Shown here: in pieces, positions 24,173-33,084 of the stretch
Position numbering within the stretch: the stretch's first letter is position 1
How the letters are laid out: each line of letters begins with the position of its first letter
Position numbers and translations under genes: made by a program
Notes under the pieces: model-generated
Database searches by the model: none
Seen by the model: the letters and a program-made list of their open reading frames with translations, nothing else
What the model was told of the DNA's origin: nothing
Assembly (NCBI RefSeq): GCF_900104155.1
Contig: NZ_FMYB01000020.1
Span: 1-64,000, forward strand
DNA length: 64,000 nucleotides
Reading direction: 5' to 3'
Origin: Butyrivibrio sp. INlla16
Lineage (GTDB): Bacteria > Bacillota > Clostridia > Lachnospirales > Lachnospiraceae

Positions 24173-24919
24173 TTAAATCCATCCCCCATCAATAGTAATA
24201 ACTTGTCCCGTCATATACTTTGGCGCAGTAGCAAGGTTAACCGCAAGTTCAGCGACTTCTTCCGGTTTTCCGAGCCTGTCCGCAGGTATCTCCGAGGCAA
24301 GCTCCATAAGCTCCTCCTCTGACAGATGGGAGGAATTCATCTCGGTATCAATTACTCCGCAGGAAATTGCATTTACCGGAATATTGCTGGGAGCAAGCTC
24401 CTTGGCAAGTGCTTTTGTGAAGGAATTGACGCCTCCCTTAGAGGCTGAATACGCAACTTCGCAGGAAGCACCGACATTTCCCCATACGGAAGAAATATTT
24501 ATTATGCGACCTTCGCCGCTCTGCAGCATGTGCGGAACGGCGTTTTTACATATATAAAAGACAGAATCAAGATTGGTACCTATGATATCGTGCCACTCAT
24601 CCGAGGTCATATCGGTCAGAAGACCATACCAGGCAATCCCTGCATTGTTAACAACAATCTGAGGGAAGCCGGTCTTCATGGTATTCATTTTTTCAAACAT
24701 TAAGCTTACGCTTTTTTCATCCGAGACATCACAGCAAAATGTTTCCGCGATGATCCCGCATGTCGAAGCAAGAGAATCGGCGAAAGCGGTAAGTGAATCT
24801 ATATTGTTTTTACAGCAAAGGAAGAGATTATAGCCTTCTTTTGCGAAAGCTTCGGCTATGGCTTTTCCTATTCCCCTTGAAGCACCTGTGATAAGCACAG
24901 TACCTTTATTTGAATGCAT
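24173..24919 (-). CDS. SDR reductase, FabG-like (possibly EF-P modification enzyme YmfI)
   Basis: A 248-residue NAD(P)H-dependent short-chain dehydrogenase. TGASRGIG is the cofactor loop, VVNNAGIAWYG the NNAG motif, and the catalytic Ser, Tyr and Lys lie in ISSVWGN and YSASK. The end, GQVITIDGGWI, is typical of the group. The GVIDTEMN...SEEELMELASEIP segment resembles the single-copy Firmicute reductase YmfI, which reduces the 5-aminopentanone group on elongation factor P. A fatty-acid FabG role is the alternative, but no fab gene is nearby. It is transcribed convergently to lgt and divergently from trxB. Confidence 0.8.
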   Translation of the reverse strand: MHSNKGTVLITGASRGIGKAIAEAFAKEGYNLFLCCKNNIDSLTAFADSLASTCGIIAETFCCDVSDEKSVSLMFEKMNTMKTGFPQIVVNNAGIAWYGLLTDMTSDEWHDIIGTNLDSVFYICKNAVPHMLQSGEGRIINISSVWGNVGASCEVAYSASKGGVNSFTKALAKELAPSNIPVNAISCGVIDTEMNSSHLSEEELMELASEIPADRLGKPEEVAELAVNLATAPKYMTGQVITIDGGWI

Positions 24920-25054
24920 GGCAGGCTCCTAAAAATCTTTTTTTATATAATAACACAAAAAGGTATTTACAAATTTAGGAGATGGTATTATTATTTGGAT
25001 AAATAAAAGATTGCACACAATGTAATTGCAAAATATTTATAGGAGGCTTTTAAC

Positions 25055-25990
25055 ATGAAAGATCTTATTATCATAGGTTCGGGCCCGGCAGGCCTTTCAG
25101 CAGCAGTTTATGCAAAGAGAGCAGGACTTGATACTCTCGTTATTGAAAAAGATCCCGTATCGGGCGGACAGATTTTAATTACATATGAAGTAGATAATTA
25201 CCTGGGACTACCCGGAATCAACGGTTTTGATATGGGAATGAAGTTCCGCGAGCATGCCGATAAGCTCGGAGTTGAGTTCGCTGAAGGATGTGTTTCTTCT
25301 ATATTAATGGAAAAAGAAGGCACCGATACCCAGGCACCTGTTTTCAAAGTTGTTACGGATCTCGGTGAATATGAAACAAAGTCTGTAATTCTTGCAACAG
25401 GAGCTTCTCATAATAAGCTTGGTATCAAGGGAGAAGAGGAGTTCACCGGAAGAGGCGTATCTTATTGCGCAACCTGCGATGGAGCTTTTTTCAGAAATAA
25501 GGTTGCTGTTGTTAATGGCGGCGGAGATGTTGCGGTTGAGGATGCTATTTTCCTGGCAAGAGGCTGCAGCAAGGTTTATCTGGTGCACAGAAGAGATGAG
25601 CTTAGGGCTGCCAAGATCCTTCAGGATGAGCTTCTGGCACTTCCCAATGTTGAAGTTATTTGGGACAGCGTTATCGAAGAAGTTAAGGGAGACAACAAAG
25701 TTACTGCGGTTTCCGTTAAGAATGTTAAGACAGGTGAAACACAGGATGTTGCCACTGATGCATTATTTGTTGCAATCGGAATTCATCCACTTACGGAGAG
25801 CTTCAGTGGCCTTTGTGATATGGATGAAAGCGGATACATAATCGCCGATGAGAGCGGTGCTACTTCCACACCAGGAATTTTTGTAGCAGGAGACTCCAGG
25901 AAAAAGCGTCTTCGCCAGATTGTTACCGCGGTTGCAGACGGTGCAAATGCCGTTACATCGGTTCAGGATTTCTTTGTGGGCAAAAAGTAA
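25055..25990 (+). CDS. trxB: Thioredoxin-disulfide reductase
   Basis: A flavoenzyme of 311 residues that passes electrons from NADPH to thioredoxin. The N-terminal GSGPAGLSAAVYAKRAG binds FAD, and the redox pair is C138-A-T-C141 in SYCATCDGAFF. GGGDVAVEDA is the NADPH loop, and GIFVAGDSRKKRLRQI is the C-terminal FAD motif. In most TrxB proteins the last motif reads GDxxxxxxRQ, as here. AGGAGGC lies 8 bp before ATG. The region 25991-26302 holds a hairpin, one DnaA-box-like TTATCCACA (about 26090-26098) and the promoter of the next gene, but no coding sequence. Confidence 0.96.
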   Translation: MKDLIIIGSGPAGLSAAVYAKRAGLDTLVIEKDPVSGGQILITYEVDNYLGLPGINGFDMGMKFREHADKLGVEFAEGCVSSILMEKEGTDTQAPVFKVVTDLGEYETKSVILATGASHNKLGIKGEEEFTGRGVSYCATCDGAFFRNKVAVVNGGGDVAVEDAIFLARGCSKVYLVHRRDELRAAKILQDELLALPNVEVIWDSVIEEVKGDNKVTAVSVKNVKTGETQDVATDALFVAIGIHPLTESFSGLCDMDESGYIIADESGATSTPGIFVAGDSRKKRLRQIVTAVADGANAVTSVQDFFVGKK

Positions 25991-26111
25991 GGAAAATATT
26001 GTTTAGGAAAAGTTTTCCGAGCCGCTAGTTTATTACCTAAAAAGGAAACTGATTCGGTCAATTTACAATTTCTTGTATCAGAAAAAAATTTATCCACAAT
26101 ATATTGAAATT

Positions 26112-26149
26112 CCCGCAAGCCGCATGGATACTGGGTTTGCGGGCGTTTT
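26112..26149 (+). terminator. Terminator-like hairpin after trxB
   Basis: CCCGCAA (26112-26118) pairs with TTGCGGG (26137-26143) and is followed by CGTTTTAAA. It is a moderate terminator 120 bp downstream of the trxB stop. Confidence 0.55.
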
Positions 26150-26229
26150 AAATTGAGTTAATAGATTCGTCAATTTGAAAAATGGCTTATTTAAGCCTTG
26201 CAATTTTACGCGAAAATGTTTAAGAAAGG

Positions 26230-26258
26230 TTGACAAATCGAACGAGACAGAGTATATT
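26230..26258 (+). promoter_or_regulatory. Sigma-A promoter of the NlpC/P60 hydrolase
   Basis: TTGACA (26230-26235) and TATATT (26253-26258) are separated by 17 bp. Two direct copies of GTAACAAATTT follow, at about 26269 and 26280, in the 5' leader and might be a regulator site. Confidence 0.8.
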
Positions 26259-26302
26259 GTTAAAAGATGTAACAAATTTGTAACAAATTTTGGAGGTTTG
26301 TT

Positions 26303-27622
26303 TTGCGAAAGACTAGAATGCAGCTTATAGCGATGGGGGTCGCTGCAGCCGTAACAGTTGGAGGAACTGGTATGAATGCTAGCGCTTCGTCATCTAAGGT
26401 GACAAATGTACTGCCTTCCGCAGGAATAAGCTATGCGCTTACAGGAGATTCAGTATCTCTCTCTAATCTCGCTGATGAGAATTCGGATGAAGCAGCAGAG
26501 CCCGATATTCAGGAATCTGCTGTTACTATAACAGAAACTACTCCTCTTGCATCAACTTTGCAGGAGAACATCCTTAATGATATTCAGAAGGCTACAGGTG
26601 CCACAATTCCTGCAGAGGAGCCCGGAACAGGTACAGAGGACAACTCTGAGGAAGAGATGACAGCTGAGGAGAAGGAAGAGGAGCGTTTTAAGTCCCTCGT
26701 AATTGCTAACGTTAATGATTATGTTAATGTTCGTGACAACCCGAGCGAAGAAGATGGCGAGATCATCGGTAAACTTTACGATGATTCCGTTGGTACTTTT
26801 ATTGAAGAAGCAGACGGCTGGTACAAGATTAAGTCCGGTCGTGTTGAAGGATATGTTAAAGCTGAGTATTGTGTAACAGGTGAAGACGCTGTTGAACTTG
26901 CTAAGGAAGTTGGTAAGCGTATCGCTACAGTTACAACTACTACTCTTAAAGTTAGAAGTGGCCCCAGCACTGATGATGAGGTGCTTGGTCTTGTTCCTAT
27001 CGAGGACGAACTTGTCGTAACCGAAGAGCTTGATGGCTGGGTTAAGGTCAGCATTGAGGAAGGTGAAGGTTATGTATCAATGGATTATGTAGAGCTTTCT
27101 ACAGAGTTCGTTGAGGCTGAGTCCAAGGAAGAAGAGGAAGCTCGTCTTAAGAAGGAAGAGGAGGCTCGTAAGGCTGCTCTTGCTCAGGCTAAGAAGAATA
27201 CTAAGAGCTCTTCATCCAATGATGGTGGAAGCTCTAAGAGCTACAATTCAGCTGCAAGCTACACAACACAGTCAAGTTCAATCGGATCTGCAGTTGCTTC
27301 TTATGCACAGCAGTTCGTTGGTAATCCGTATGTATATGGTGGAACCAGTCTTACAAACGGTGCAGACTGCTCAGGTTTCGTTATGAGTGTATATGCTAAC
27401 TTCGGTGTTAGCCTTCCTCACTCAAGTGGTGCGGACAGAAGTGTCGGCGCAGCAGTTGATGGTCTTGCAAATGCACAGCCCGGTGATATTGTATGTTACT
27501 CAGGTCACGTAGGTATCTACATTGGTGGTGGACAGATCGTGCATGCTTCATCTGCTAAGACAGGTATCAAGATTTCAAACGCTAGCTACAGACAGGTTCT
27601 TTCAGTAAGAAGAATCTTCTAA
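26303..27622 (+). CDS. Secreted SH3b-NlpC/P60 peptidoglycan hydrolase
   Basis: A 439-residue exported cell-wall hydrolase, probably a gamma-D-glutamyl-diamino-acid endopeptidase. TTG 26303 follows GGAGGTTTG. The signal peptide ends near NASASS (about 29). An acidic linker precedes two SH3b domains (about 132-185, NVNDYVNVRDNPSEEDGEI, and 208-262, TTTLKVRSGPSTDDEVLGLV). A Lys/Glu coiled segment and a Ser-rich linker come next. The C-terminal NlpC/P60 domain (about 335-439) has the catalytic Cys in NGADCSGFV, His in YSGHVGIYI and the third polar residue in QIVHASS. It likely cleaves stem peptides during growth or separation. A strong terminator follows. Confidence 0.93.
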   Translation: MRKTRMQLIAMGVAAAVTVGGTGMNASASSSKVTNVLPSAGISYALTGDSVSLSNLADENSDEAAEPDIQESAVTITETTPLASTLQENILNDIQKATGATIPAEEPGTGTEDNSEEEMTAEEKEEERFKSLVIANVNDYVNVRDNPSEEDGEIIGKLYDDSVGTFIEEADGWYKIKSGRVEGYVKAEYCVTGEDAVELAKEVGKRIATVTTTTLKVRSGPSTDDEVLGLVPIEDELVVTEELDGWVKVSIEEGEGYVSMDYVELSTEFVEAESKEEEEARLKKEEEARKAALAQAKKNTKSSSSNDGGSSKSYNSAASYTTQSSSIGSAVASYAQQFVGNPYVYGGTSLTNGADCSGFVMSVYANFGVSLPHSSGADRSVGAAVDGLANAQPGDIVCYSGHVGIYIGGGQIVHASSAKTGIKISNASYRQVLSVRRIF

Positions 27623-27642
27623 AACATAAAAACAGAATTTCA

Positions 27643-27674
27643 AATACCGGTGGAATTATCCGCCGGTATTTTTT
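27643..27674 (+). terminator. Rho-independent terminator
   Basis: AATACCGG (27643-27650) pairs with CCGGTATT (27663-27670), extended by inner pairs, and is followed by a T run. Confidence 0.9.
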
Positions 27675-27841
27675 GTACTGTAAAATCTTCGGCGCTAAGA
27701 GCTCCGCAAAAATAGATACCGACAAAGCAATAAATGAGTTGAAGGATATACGAGCTATTGTTATATACTATAGTGAGCGATGAAAGGATAATACCTTTTC
27801 GCATCGCAACATCTTTGAGCTTGGAAAGGAATATGGTTTCT

Positions 27842-29887
27842 ATGTGGACACAATGCTGGCTTGATTATAAAGAAGATAAAGACCGGGTGGCCGGGTTTGA
27901 TAAATATTTCGAAGGAGTGTATCTGCCATCTGAGGCTGATGTGACAGCTGCTTTTGAAGAGATAAAAAGAGCCGCTGATATCTGGTTTGGAAAAACAGTA
28001 AAGACTTCAGAAGAAGAGTCTGCAGGTATTGTTCTTAAGATTATTTCCGCAGATGAGCTCCTTGGTTATGTGGAAAACGAGGGTAAAGAACTTCAGAAAA
28101 AGAGTTCAGAAGATTTTGATATTTTAAGAGACTCTTATAGAATATCAAGAAGCGAGGATAAGCTCGTCATAGAGGCTACAGCGAGAGAAGGACTTATCTT
28201 TGGTGCTTTTCGTCTGCTGGAGCTTATTAGACTTGGGAAGATGGATGAAGGAAGGTGCGTTACAGAGGTTCCGTCCAACCCTATCCGCATGCTTGATCAC
28301 TGGGATAATATGGATGGCTCCATTGAGAGAGGATACTCAGGCAATTCATTCTTCTATGAAAAAAATGAAATAATAATAGATGATAGGACAAGAGACTATG
28401 CCCGCCTTCTTGCATCAATGGGCATAAATGCCGTTGCGATCAATAACGTTAATGTTAAGGATGCTGCTACTGAGCTCATCGGAGACAGATATATTGCGAA
28501 GGTTAAGGAGCTTTCGGATCTCTTTAATTCTTACGGCGTAAAGATGTATGTGTGTATCAATTTTGCAAGCCCTATAGATACTCCTATAGGCTCAGCTGAT
28601 CCTTTAAAGCCCGAGGTTCAGGAGTGGTGGAACAAGAAGGCTAAGGAAGTGTATGAGAAGGTTCCTACGCTTGGTGGATTCCTTGTTAAAGCTGATTCTG
28701 AGGGCAGACCCGGTCCCATGACCTATGGAAGGACTCAGGCCGACGGTGCGAATATGCTCGCGAAGGCTTTGGCTCCCTTTGGTGCTACGGTCATCTGGAG
28801 ATGCTTTGTTTACAACTGCCAGCAGGATTGGAGAGATCTGACTGTAGACCGCGCAAAGGCAGGATATGACTACTTTAGTCAATTGGATGGAAGCTTTGCT
28901 GATAACGTAATTTTGCAGATAAAAAACGGACCGATGGATTTCCAGGTAAGAGAACCTGTATCTCCACTTTTCGGCGGGTTATCAAAGACACGCCAGATGC
29001 TGGAGGTTCAGATTGCACAGGAGTACACCGGCCATCAGATAGATCTGTGTTATCTTATGCCCTGGTTCAAGGAGATACTCTCTTTTGATACATACCTTCC
29101 TGATGTGAAAGACTCCACTGTTGCGGGCATAATAAGCGGAAGAGCGGATAAGGCGCTTCGCGGCGGAATGGTAGCCGTAACAAATACGGGTAATGATGAG
29201 AACTGGACAGGTAACGACCTTGCAGCTGCAAACCTGTATGGTTTCGGACGCCTTGCATGGAATACGGAGCTTTCAGCTGAGGAGATTGTGGCAGAGTGGA
29301 CAGCCCTTACTTATCCTATGCTTAAGGATGAAGACAAGAAGGTTATCTGCGAGCTTGAACTTGGCTCCTGGAGAACTTATGAGAATTATACATCGCCTCT
29401 TGGCATCGGCTGGATGGTAACACCTCATGACCATTACGGTCCCAGTGTCGAAGGTTATGAATATGACAGATGGGGAACCTATCACCGTGCAGACTGGCAG
29501 GGAATAGGCGTAGAGCGTGGACCTGAGGGCACCGGCTATGCACTTCAGTACAGATCTCCCAACAAGGAGAATTTCTCTAAGCCGGAGACTACCCCCGAAG
29601 AACTCTTGCTGTTTTTCCATAAGACACCCTATAAACACGTCTTAAAGTCAGGAAAAGCGGTTATTCAGCATATCTACGATACACACTTTGAGGGCTACGA
29701 AGAAGCTCTTGCAATGCAGAAAAAGTGGCAGAGTCTTGAAGGTAAAGTGCCTGCACGCGTTTTTGATAATGTATCCGAGAGATTTGAGAGACAGGTCAGA
29801 AATGCACGTGAATGGTGCGACATCGTGAACAGTTACTTCTTCCGCAGATGCGGAATCCCTGATGAAAAGGGAAGAAAAATATACTAA
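27842..29887 (+). CDS. aguA: GH67 xylan alpha-glucuronidase
   Basis: This enzyme removes (4-O-methyl)glucuronic acid from the non-reducing end of xylo-oligosaccharides; it acts mostly inside the cell. ATG 27842 gives 681 residues, matching known GH67 enzymes of about 680. GGAAAGGA ends 11 bp upstream, whereas the frame from 27758 adds an unrelated leader. Domains are the N-terminal alpha/beta domain (to about 140), then a TIM barrel with NPIRMLDHWDNMDGSIERGY, FLVKADSEGRPGPMTYGRTQ and WRCFVYNCQQDWR. The C-terminal helical part has GIGWMVTPHDHYGPSVEGYE. The barrel Asp/Glu residues are the expected general acid/base set. No signal peptide is seen. No xylan transporter lies adjacent, so it works alone here. 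Confidence 0.95.
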   Translation: MWTQCWLDYKEDKDRVAGFDKYFEGVYLPSEADVTAAFEEIKRAADIWFGKTVKTSEEESAGIVLKIISADELLGYVENEGKELQKKSSEDFDILRDSYRISRSEDKLVIEATAREGLIFGAFRLLELIRLGKMDEGRCVTEVPSNPIRMLDHWDNMDGSIERGYSGNSFFYEKNEIIIDDRTRDYARLLASMGINAVAINNVNVKDAATELIGDRYIAKVKELSDLFNSYGVKMYVCINFASPIDTPIGSADPLKPEVQEWWNKKAKEVYEKVPTLGGFLVKADSEGRPGPMTYGRTQADGANMLAKALAPFGATVIWRCFVYNCQQDWRDLTVDRAKAGYDYFSQLDGSFADNVILQIKNGPMDFQVREPVSPLFGGLSKTRQMLEVQIAQEYTGHQIDLCYLMPWFKEILSFDTYLPDVKDSTVAGIISGRADKALRGGMVAVTNTGNDENWTGNDLAAANLYGFGRLAWNTELSAEEIVAEWTALTYPMLKDEDKKVICELELGSWRTYENYTSPLGIGWMVTPHDHYGPSVEGYEYDRWGTYHRADWQGIGVERGPEGTGYALQYRSPNKENFSKPETTPEELLLFFHKTPYKHVLKSGKAVIQHIYDTHFEGYEEALAMQKKWQSLEGKVPARVFDNVSERFERQVRNAREWCDIVNSYFFRRCGIPDEKGRKIY

Positions 29888-29893
29888 AATCAA

Positions 29894-29920
29894 AAATCCC
29901 CCGGCTTTGACGGGGGATTT
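29894..29920. terminator. Bidirectional terminator between aguA and hpf
   Basis: AAATCCCCCG (29894-29903) pairs perfectly with CGGGGGATTT (29911-29920), between convergent genes. Confidence 0.9.
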
Positions 29921-29930
29921 ATAAGTTTTC

Positions 29931-30461
29931 TCAAACTTCTGGCTCGATTAAGCCATATGTATTTCCTTTTCTCTTATAGACTACATTCGGCTGGTCTGTC
30001 TCAGCGTTTATGAATACGAAGAAGCTGTGTCCCAGAAGCTCCATCTGAATAGCTGCGTCCTCAACGTACATGGGTTTAAGATCAAACTTCTTTACACGCT
30101 CGATTCTGATTTCCTCATCATCGAAATCATCATTTTCAATGTATTCCTTCTTGAAATTACTGATCTCAGTCTGATGCTTGTTAACGAGTTTGCTTCTGTA
30201 TTTTTTGAGCTGACGTTCTATGATCTCCTCCACAAGATCTATTGAAACGTACATGTCGTTACTGACTTGCTCGGATCTGATGATCTTACCCTTAACGGGA
30301 ATGGTAACTTCGATCTTATGGCGATCCTTGTCAGCGGTTAATGTTACATTGATGTTGGTTTCCGGGGTGAAGTACTTTTCAAGCTTTCCGATTTTTTCCT
30401 CCACAGCGGATCTCAGTCCGGGTGTTACATCGATGTTTTTTCCAATAATAGTGAATTTCAT
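29931..30461 (-). CDS. hpf: Ribosome hibernation-promoting factor, long form
   Basis: A 176-residue protein that dimerises 70S ribosomes into inactive 100S particles in stationary phase. The N-terminal domain (FTIIGKNIDVTPGLRSAVEEK, IGKLEKYF) binds the 30S decoding region. After a charged linker, the C-terminal long-form domain has KRFDLKPM-like RVKKFDLKPMYVEDAAIQME and LLGHSFFVFINAETDQPNVV, which mediate dimerisation. The family's usual length is 170-190. GGGGATGATCGC precedes the ATG on the minus strand. It is the first gene reading left from the 30462-30963 intergenic region, which holds a cluster of DnaA-box-like sites. Confidence 0.94.
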   Translation of the reverse strand: MKFTIIGKNIDVTPGLRSAVEEKIGKLEKYFTPETNINVTLTADKDRHKIEVTIPVKGKIIRSEQVSNDMYVSIDLVEEIIERQLKKYRSKLVNKHQTEISNFKKEYIENDDFDDEEIRIERVKKFDLKPMYVEDAAIQMELLGHSFFVFINAETDQPNVVYKRKGNTYGLIEPEV

Positions 30462-30594
30462 GCGATCATCCCCTTTGCAGTGTATTATGGGTTAGAATTC
30501 TGTCAGACAAAATCCTAAATTTATAAACAAATTATAGCATTCTTACAATCGAATGTGCAATTTAATAAAAGATAGTTTACAAATCTTTAATTTT

Positions 30595-30731
30595 TGTGGA
30601 TGTCGCACAAAAAATATGTTCGCTTCAAAATTGTGTAAACCTGATTTTTAATGTGGATAAATGTGGATGGTGTGGATAACTCCGTGTATAAGTCGAAAAA
30701 TAGGCATTTCTATTTCAAAAATTGTGGATAA
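30595..30731. promoter_or_regulatory. Cluster of DnaA-box-like sites
   Basis: Sites reading TGTGGATAA (30652-30660, 30671-30679, 30723-30731) and near matches TGTGGATGT (30595-30603) and TGTGGATGG (30662-30670) are all in the same orientation. TTATCCACA is the DnaA-box consensus. The stretch between hpf and thl (30462-30963) is otherwise AT-rich non-coding DNA. Confidence 0.6.
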
Positions 30732-30849
30732 CTTTTTAAGACTTTCTTAAATTGAATCCAATATTTTATATTGACTTTTAGATTTATGGGCAAATAGAAC
30801 ATCTTAACAAAAAATTTACAAAAAAAGAGTGTATTGTCTGTCCTTTTCC

Positions 30850-30879
30850 TTGCATAGAAAATCGCATGCATGCTATAAT
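30850..30879 (+). promoter_or_regulatory. Promoter of thl
   Basis: TTGCAT (30850-30855), an 18-bp spacer and TATAAT (30874-30879) are followed by an 84-nt leader. A GCATGCATGC palindrome lies in the spacer. GGAGG precedes ATG 30964. Confidence 0.7.
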
Positions 30880-30963
30880 ATATTCGTTGTGACAAAAAAA
30901 TAACAAGCAACAAAAAATACAATAAAATGCGGACAAAATAGTCCCGAAACGGAGGTATCATCT

Positions 30964-32142
30964 ATGGCACAGAAGGTAGTATTAGCAGGTGCTTGCAGAA
31001 CTGCAATCGGTAAAATGGGCGGCGCCCTTTCTAACACACCGGCTGCAGATCTTGGTTCAATTGTTATTAAGGAAGCTCTTAACAGAGCAGGAGTTAAACC
31101 GGAGCAGGTTGACGAGGTACTTATGGGATGTGTTATCCAGGCTGGTCTTGGCCAGAACGTAGCTCGCCAGGCTTCAATCAAGGCAGGTCTTCCTGTTGAG
31201 GTACCGGCTGTTACTATCAATGTTGTTTGCGGTTCAGGTCTTAACTGCGTAAACATGGCAGCTGAGAAGATTTTATCAGGTGATGCTGATATCGTTGTTG
31301 CAGGTGGTATGGAGAACATGTCAATGGCTCCTTTCGCACTTGACAAGGCTCGTTTCGGTTATCGTATGAATAACGGCGTATTAAAGGATTGCATGGTAAA
31401 TGATGCTCTTTGGGATGCATTCAATGATTACCACATGATCCAGACTGCTGATAACGTAGCAGAGCAGTGGAAGCTTACAAGAGAAGAGCTTGATGAGTTC
31501 GCACTTAACAGCCAGCAGAAGACTGAGGCAGCTCAGAAGGCTGGTAAGTTCAAGGATGAGATCGTTCCTGTAGAAGTTAAGGTTAAGAAGGACACAGTTG
31601 TATTTGATACAGATGAAGGCCCTCGTCCGGGATCTACAATGGAAGGTCTTGCAAAGCTTCGTCCTATCAACAAGGATGGCGTTACAACAGCAGGTAATGC
31701 TTCAGGTATCAACGACGGCGCTGCAGCTATCGTTGTTATGAGCGAAGAGAAGGCCAAGGAGCTCGGTGTTAAGCCTATGGCTACTTGGGTAGCAGGAGCT
31801 CTTGGCGGTGTTGATCCTTCTATCATGGGTGTTGGCCCTGTAGCAGCTACAAAGAAGGTTCTTGCTCGCACAGGTCTTACAATTGATGATATCGATATTT
31901 ATGAGGCAAATGAGGCTTTCGCAGCTCAGTCTGTAGCTGTTGGAAAGGACCTTAACTTTGACCTTTCAAAGCTTAACGTTAACGGTGGTGCTATTGCACT
32001 CGGACACCCTGTTGGAGCATCAGGATGCCGTATTCTTGTTACTCTTCTTCACGAGATGCAGAGATCTGACAAGAAGCGAGGTCTTGCTACTCTTTGCATC
32101 GGTGGCGGCATGGGTTGTGCAACTATCGTTGAGAGAGACTAA
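30964..32142 (+). CDS. thlA: Acetyl-CoA C-acetyltransferase (thiolase)
   Basis: A cytoplasmic thiolase of 392 residues that condenses two acetyl-CoA into acetoacetyl-CoA, the first step of butyrate formation. The acyl-accepting Cys is C89 in [13 protein letters not shown]. The catalytic His lies in [15 protein letters not shown] and the second Cys in [15 protein letters not shown]. Codon use is that of a highly expressed gene. It precedes crt by 129 bp, but a strong terminator lies between, so thl has its own transcript. Assimilation of acetoacetyl-CoA in the other direction is chemically possible, but the neighbours argue for butyrate. Confidence 0.96.
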   Translation: MAQKVVLAGACRTAIGKMGGALSNTPAADLGSIVIKEALNRAGVKPEQVDEVLMGCVIQAGLGQNVARQASIKAGLPVEVPAVTINVVCGSGLNCVNMAAEKILSGDADIVVAGGMENMSMAPFALDKARFGYRMNNGVLKDCMVNDALWDAFNDYHMIQTADNVAEQWKLTREELDEFALNSQQKTEAAQKAGKFKDEIVPVEVKVKKDTVVFDTDEGPRPGSTMEGLAKLRPINKDGVTTAGNASGINDGAAAIVVMSEEKAKELGVKPMATWVAGALGGVDPSIMGVGPVAATKKVLARTGLTIDDIDIYEANEAFAAQSVAVGKDLNFDLSKLNVNGGAIALGHPVGASGCRILVTLLHEMQRSDKKRGLATLCIGGGMGCATIVERD

Positions 32143-32151
32143 TTAAATGCT

Positions 32152-32183
32152 AAAAGGAAACGGATTTTTTCCGTTTCCTTTTT
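32152..32183 (+). terminator. Strong terminator between thl and crt
   Basis: AAAAGGAAACGGA (32152-32164) pairs with TCCGTTTCCTTTT (32170-32182), a 13-bp stem with T tail. It uncouples or attenuates thl from the rest of the butyrate genes. Confidence 0.92.
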
Positions 32184-32271
32184 ACACGCTAAAAGAATTT
32201 ACGGTATTTAGGCAGGCTTAAGGTTCTGCTGATATACCTAAATTATAGAAACGAACAAGGAGGCAAAGAAA

Positions 32272-33066
32272 ATGGGATTTGTAAATGTTGAAGTTAAGGA
32301 TAAAATCGCTGTCCTTACAATCAACCGTCCTGAAGCACTCAATGCTCTTAACAGCCAGGTTCTTGATGACTTAAGCGCCGCTCTTGACAGCATTGATGTG
32401 AACACAGTAAGAGCTCTCGTTCTTACAGGTGCAGGCGAAAAGTCATTTGTAGCAGGTGCTGACATCGGTGAGATGAGCACTCTTACAAAGGCAGAAGGTG
32501 AAGCATTCGGTAAGAAAGGAAATGATGTTTTCAGAAAGCTGGAGACATTCCCCATTCCTACAATCGCAGCAGTTAACGGCTTTGCTCTTGGTGGCGGCTG
32601 CGAGATCTCAATGAGCTGTGATATTCGTATCTGCTCAGACAACGCTATGTTTGGTCAGCCCGAGGTTGGTCTTGGAATCACTCCCGGATTCGGCGGCACA
32701 CAGAGACTTGCTCGTCTCATCGGTGCAGGCATGGCTAAGCAGCTTATCTATACAGCACGCAACATCAAGGCTGACGAGGCATACAGAATCGGTCTTGTAA
32801 ATGCAGTTTATGCACAGGAAGAGCTTCTTCCTGCAGCTGAGAAGATGGCAAACACAATTGCAGCACAGGCTCCAATTGCAGTTCGTGCATGCAAGAAGGC
32901 TATCAACGATGGACTTCAGCTTGATATCGATAAGGCAATTGAGCTCGAGGAGAAGATCTTCGGTGATTGCTTCGAGACAGAAGATCAGCGTGAAGGTATG
33001 GCTAACTTCCTTCGTAAGAAGGACGACCCGAAGAAGGTTAAGGTTGTAGACTTCCAGAACAAATAA
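32272..33066 (+). CDS. crt: Crotonase (3-hydroxybutyryl-CoA dehydratase)
   Basis: An enoyl-CoA hydratase family enzyme of 264 residues that dehydrates 3-hydroxybutyryl-CoA to crotonyl-CoA. The oxyanion-hole segments are AGEKSFVAGADIGEM and AVNGFALGGGCEISMSCD. The two catalytic glutamates lie in MFGQPEVGLGITPGFGGTQRL. AAGGAGG precedes ATG 32272. The hbd gene follows after 18 bp, so the two are co-transcribed; a promoter upstream in 32184-32271 is likely because a terminator closes thl. Confidence 0.95.
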   Translation: MGFVNVEVKDKIAVLTINRPEALNALNSQVLDDLSAALDSIDVNTVRALVLTGAGEKSFVAGADIGEMSTLTKAEGEAFGKKGNDVFRKLETFPIPTIAAVNGFALGGGCEISMSCDIRICSDNAMFGQPEVGLGITPGFGGTQRLARLIGAGMAKQLIYTARNIKADEAYRIGLVNAVYAQEELLPAAEKMANTIAAQAPIAVRACKKAINDGLQLDIDKAIELEEKIFGDCFETEDQREGMANFLRKKDDPKKVKVVDFQNK

Positions 33067-33084
33067 CTTTAGGAGGATATATAA

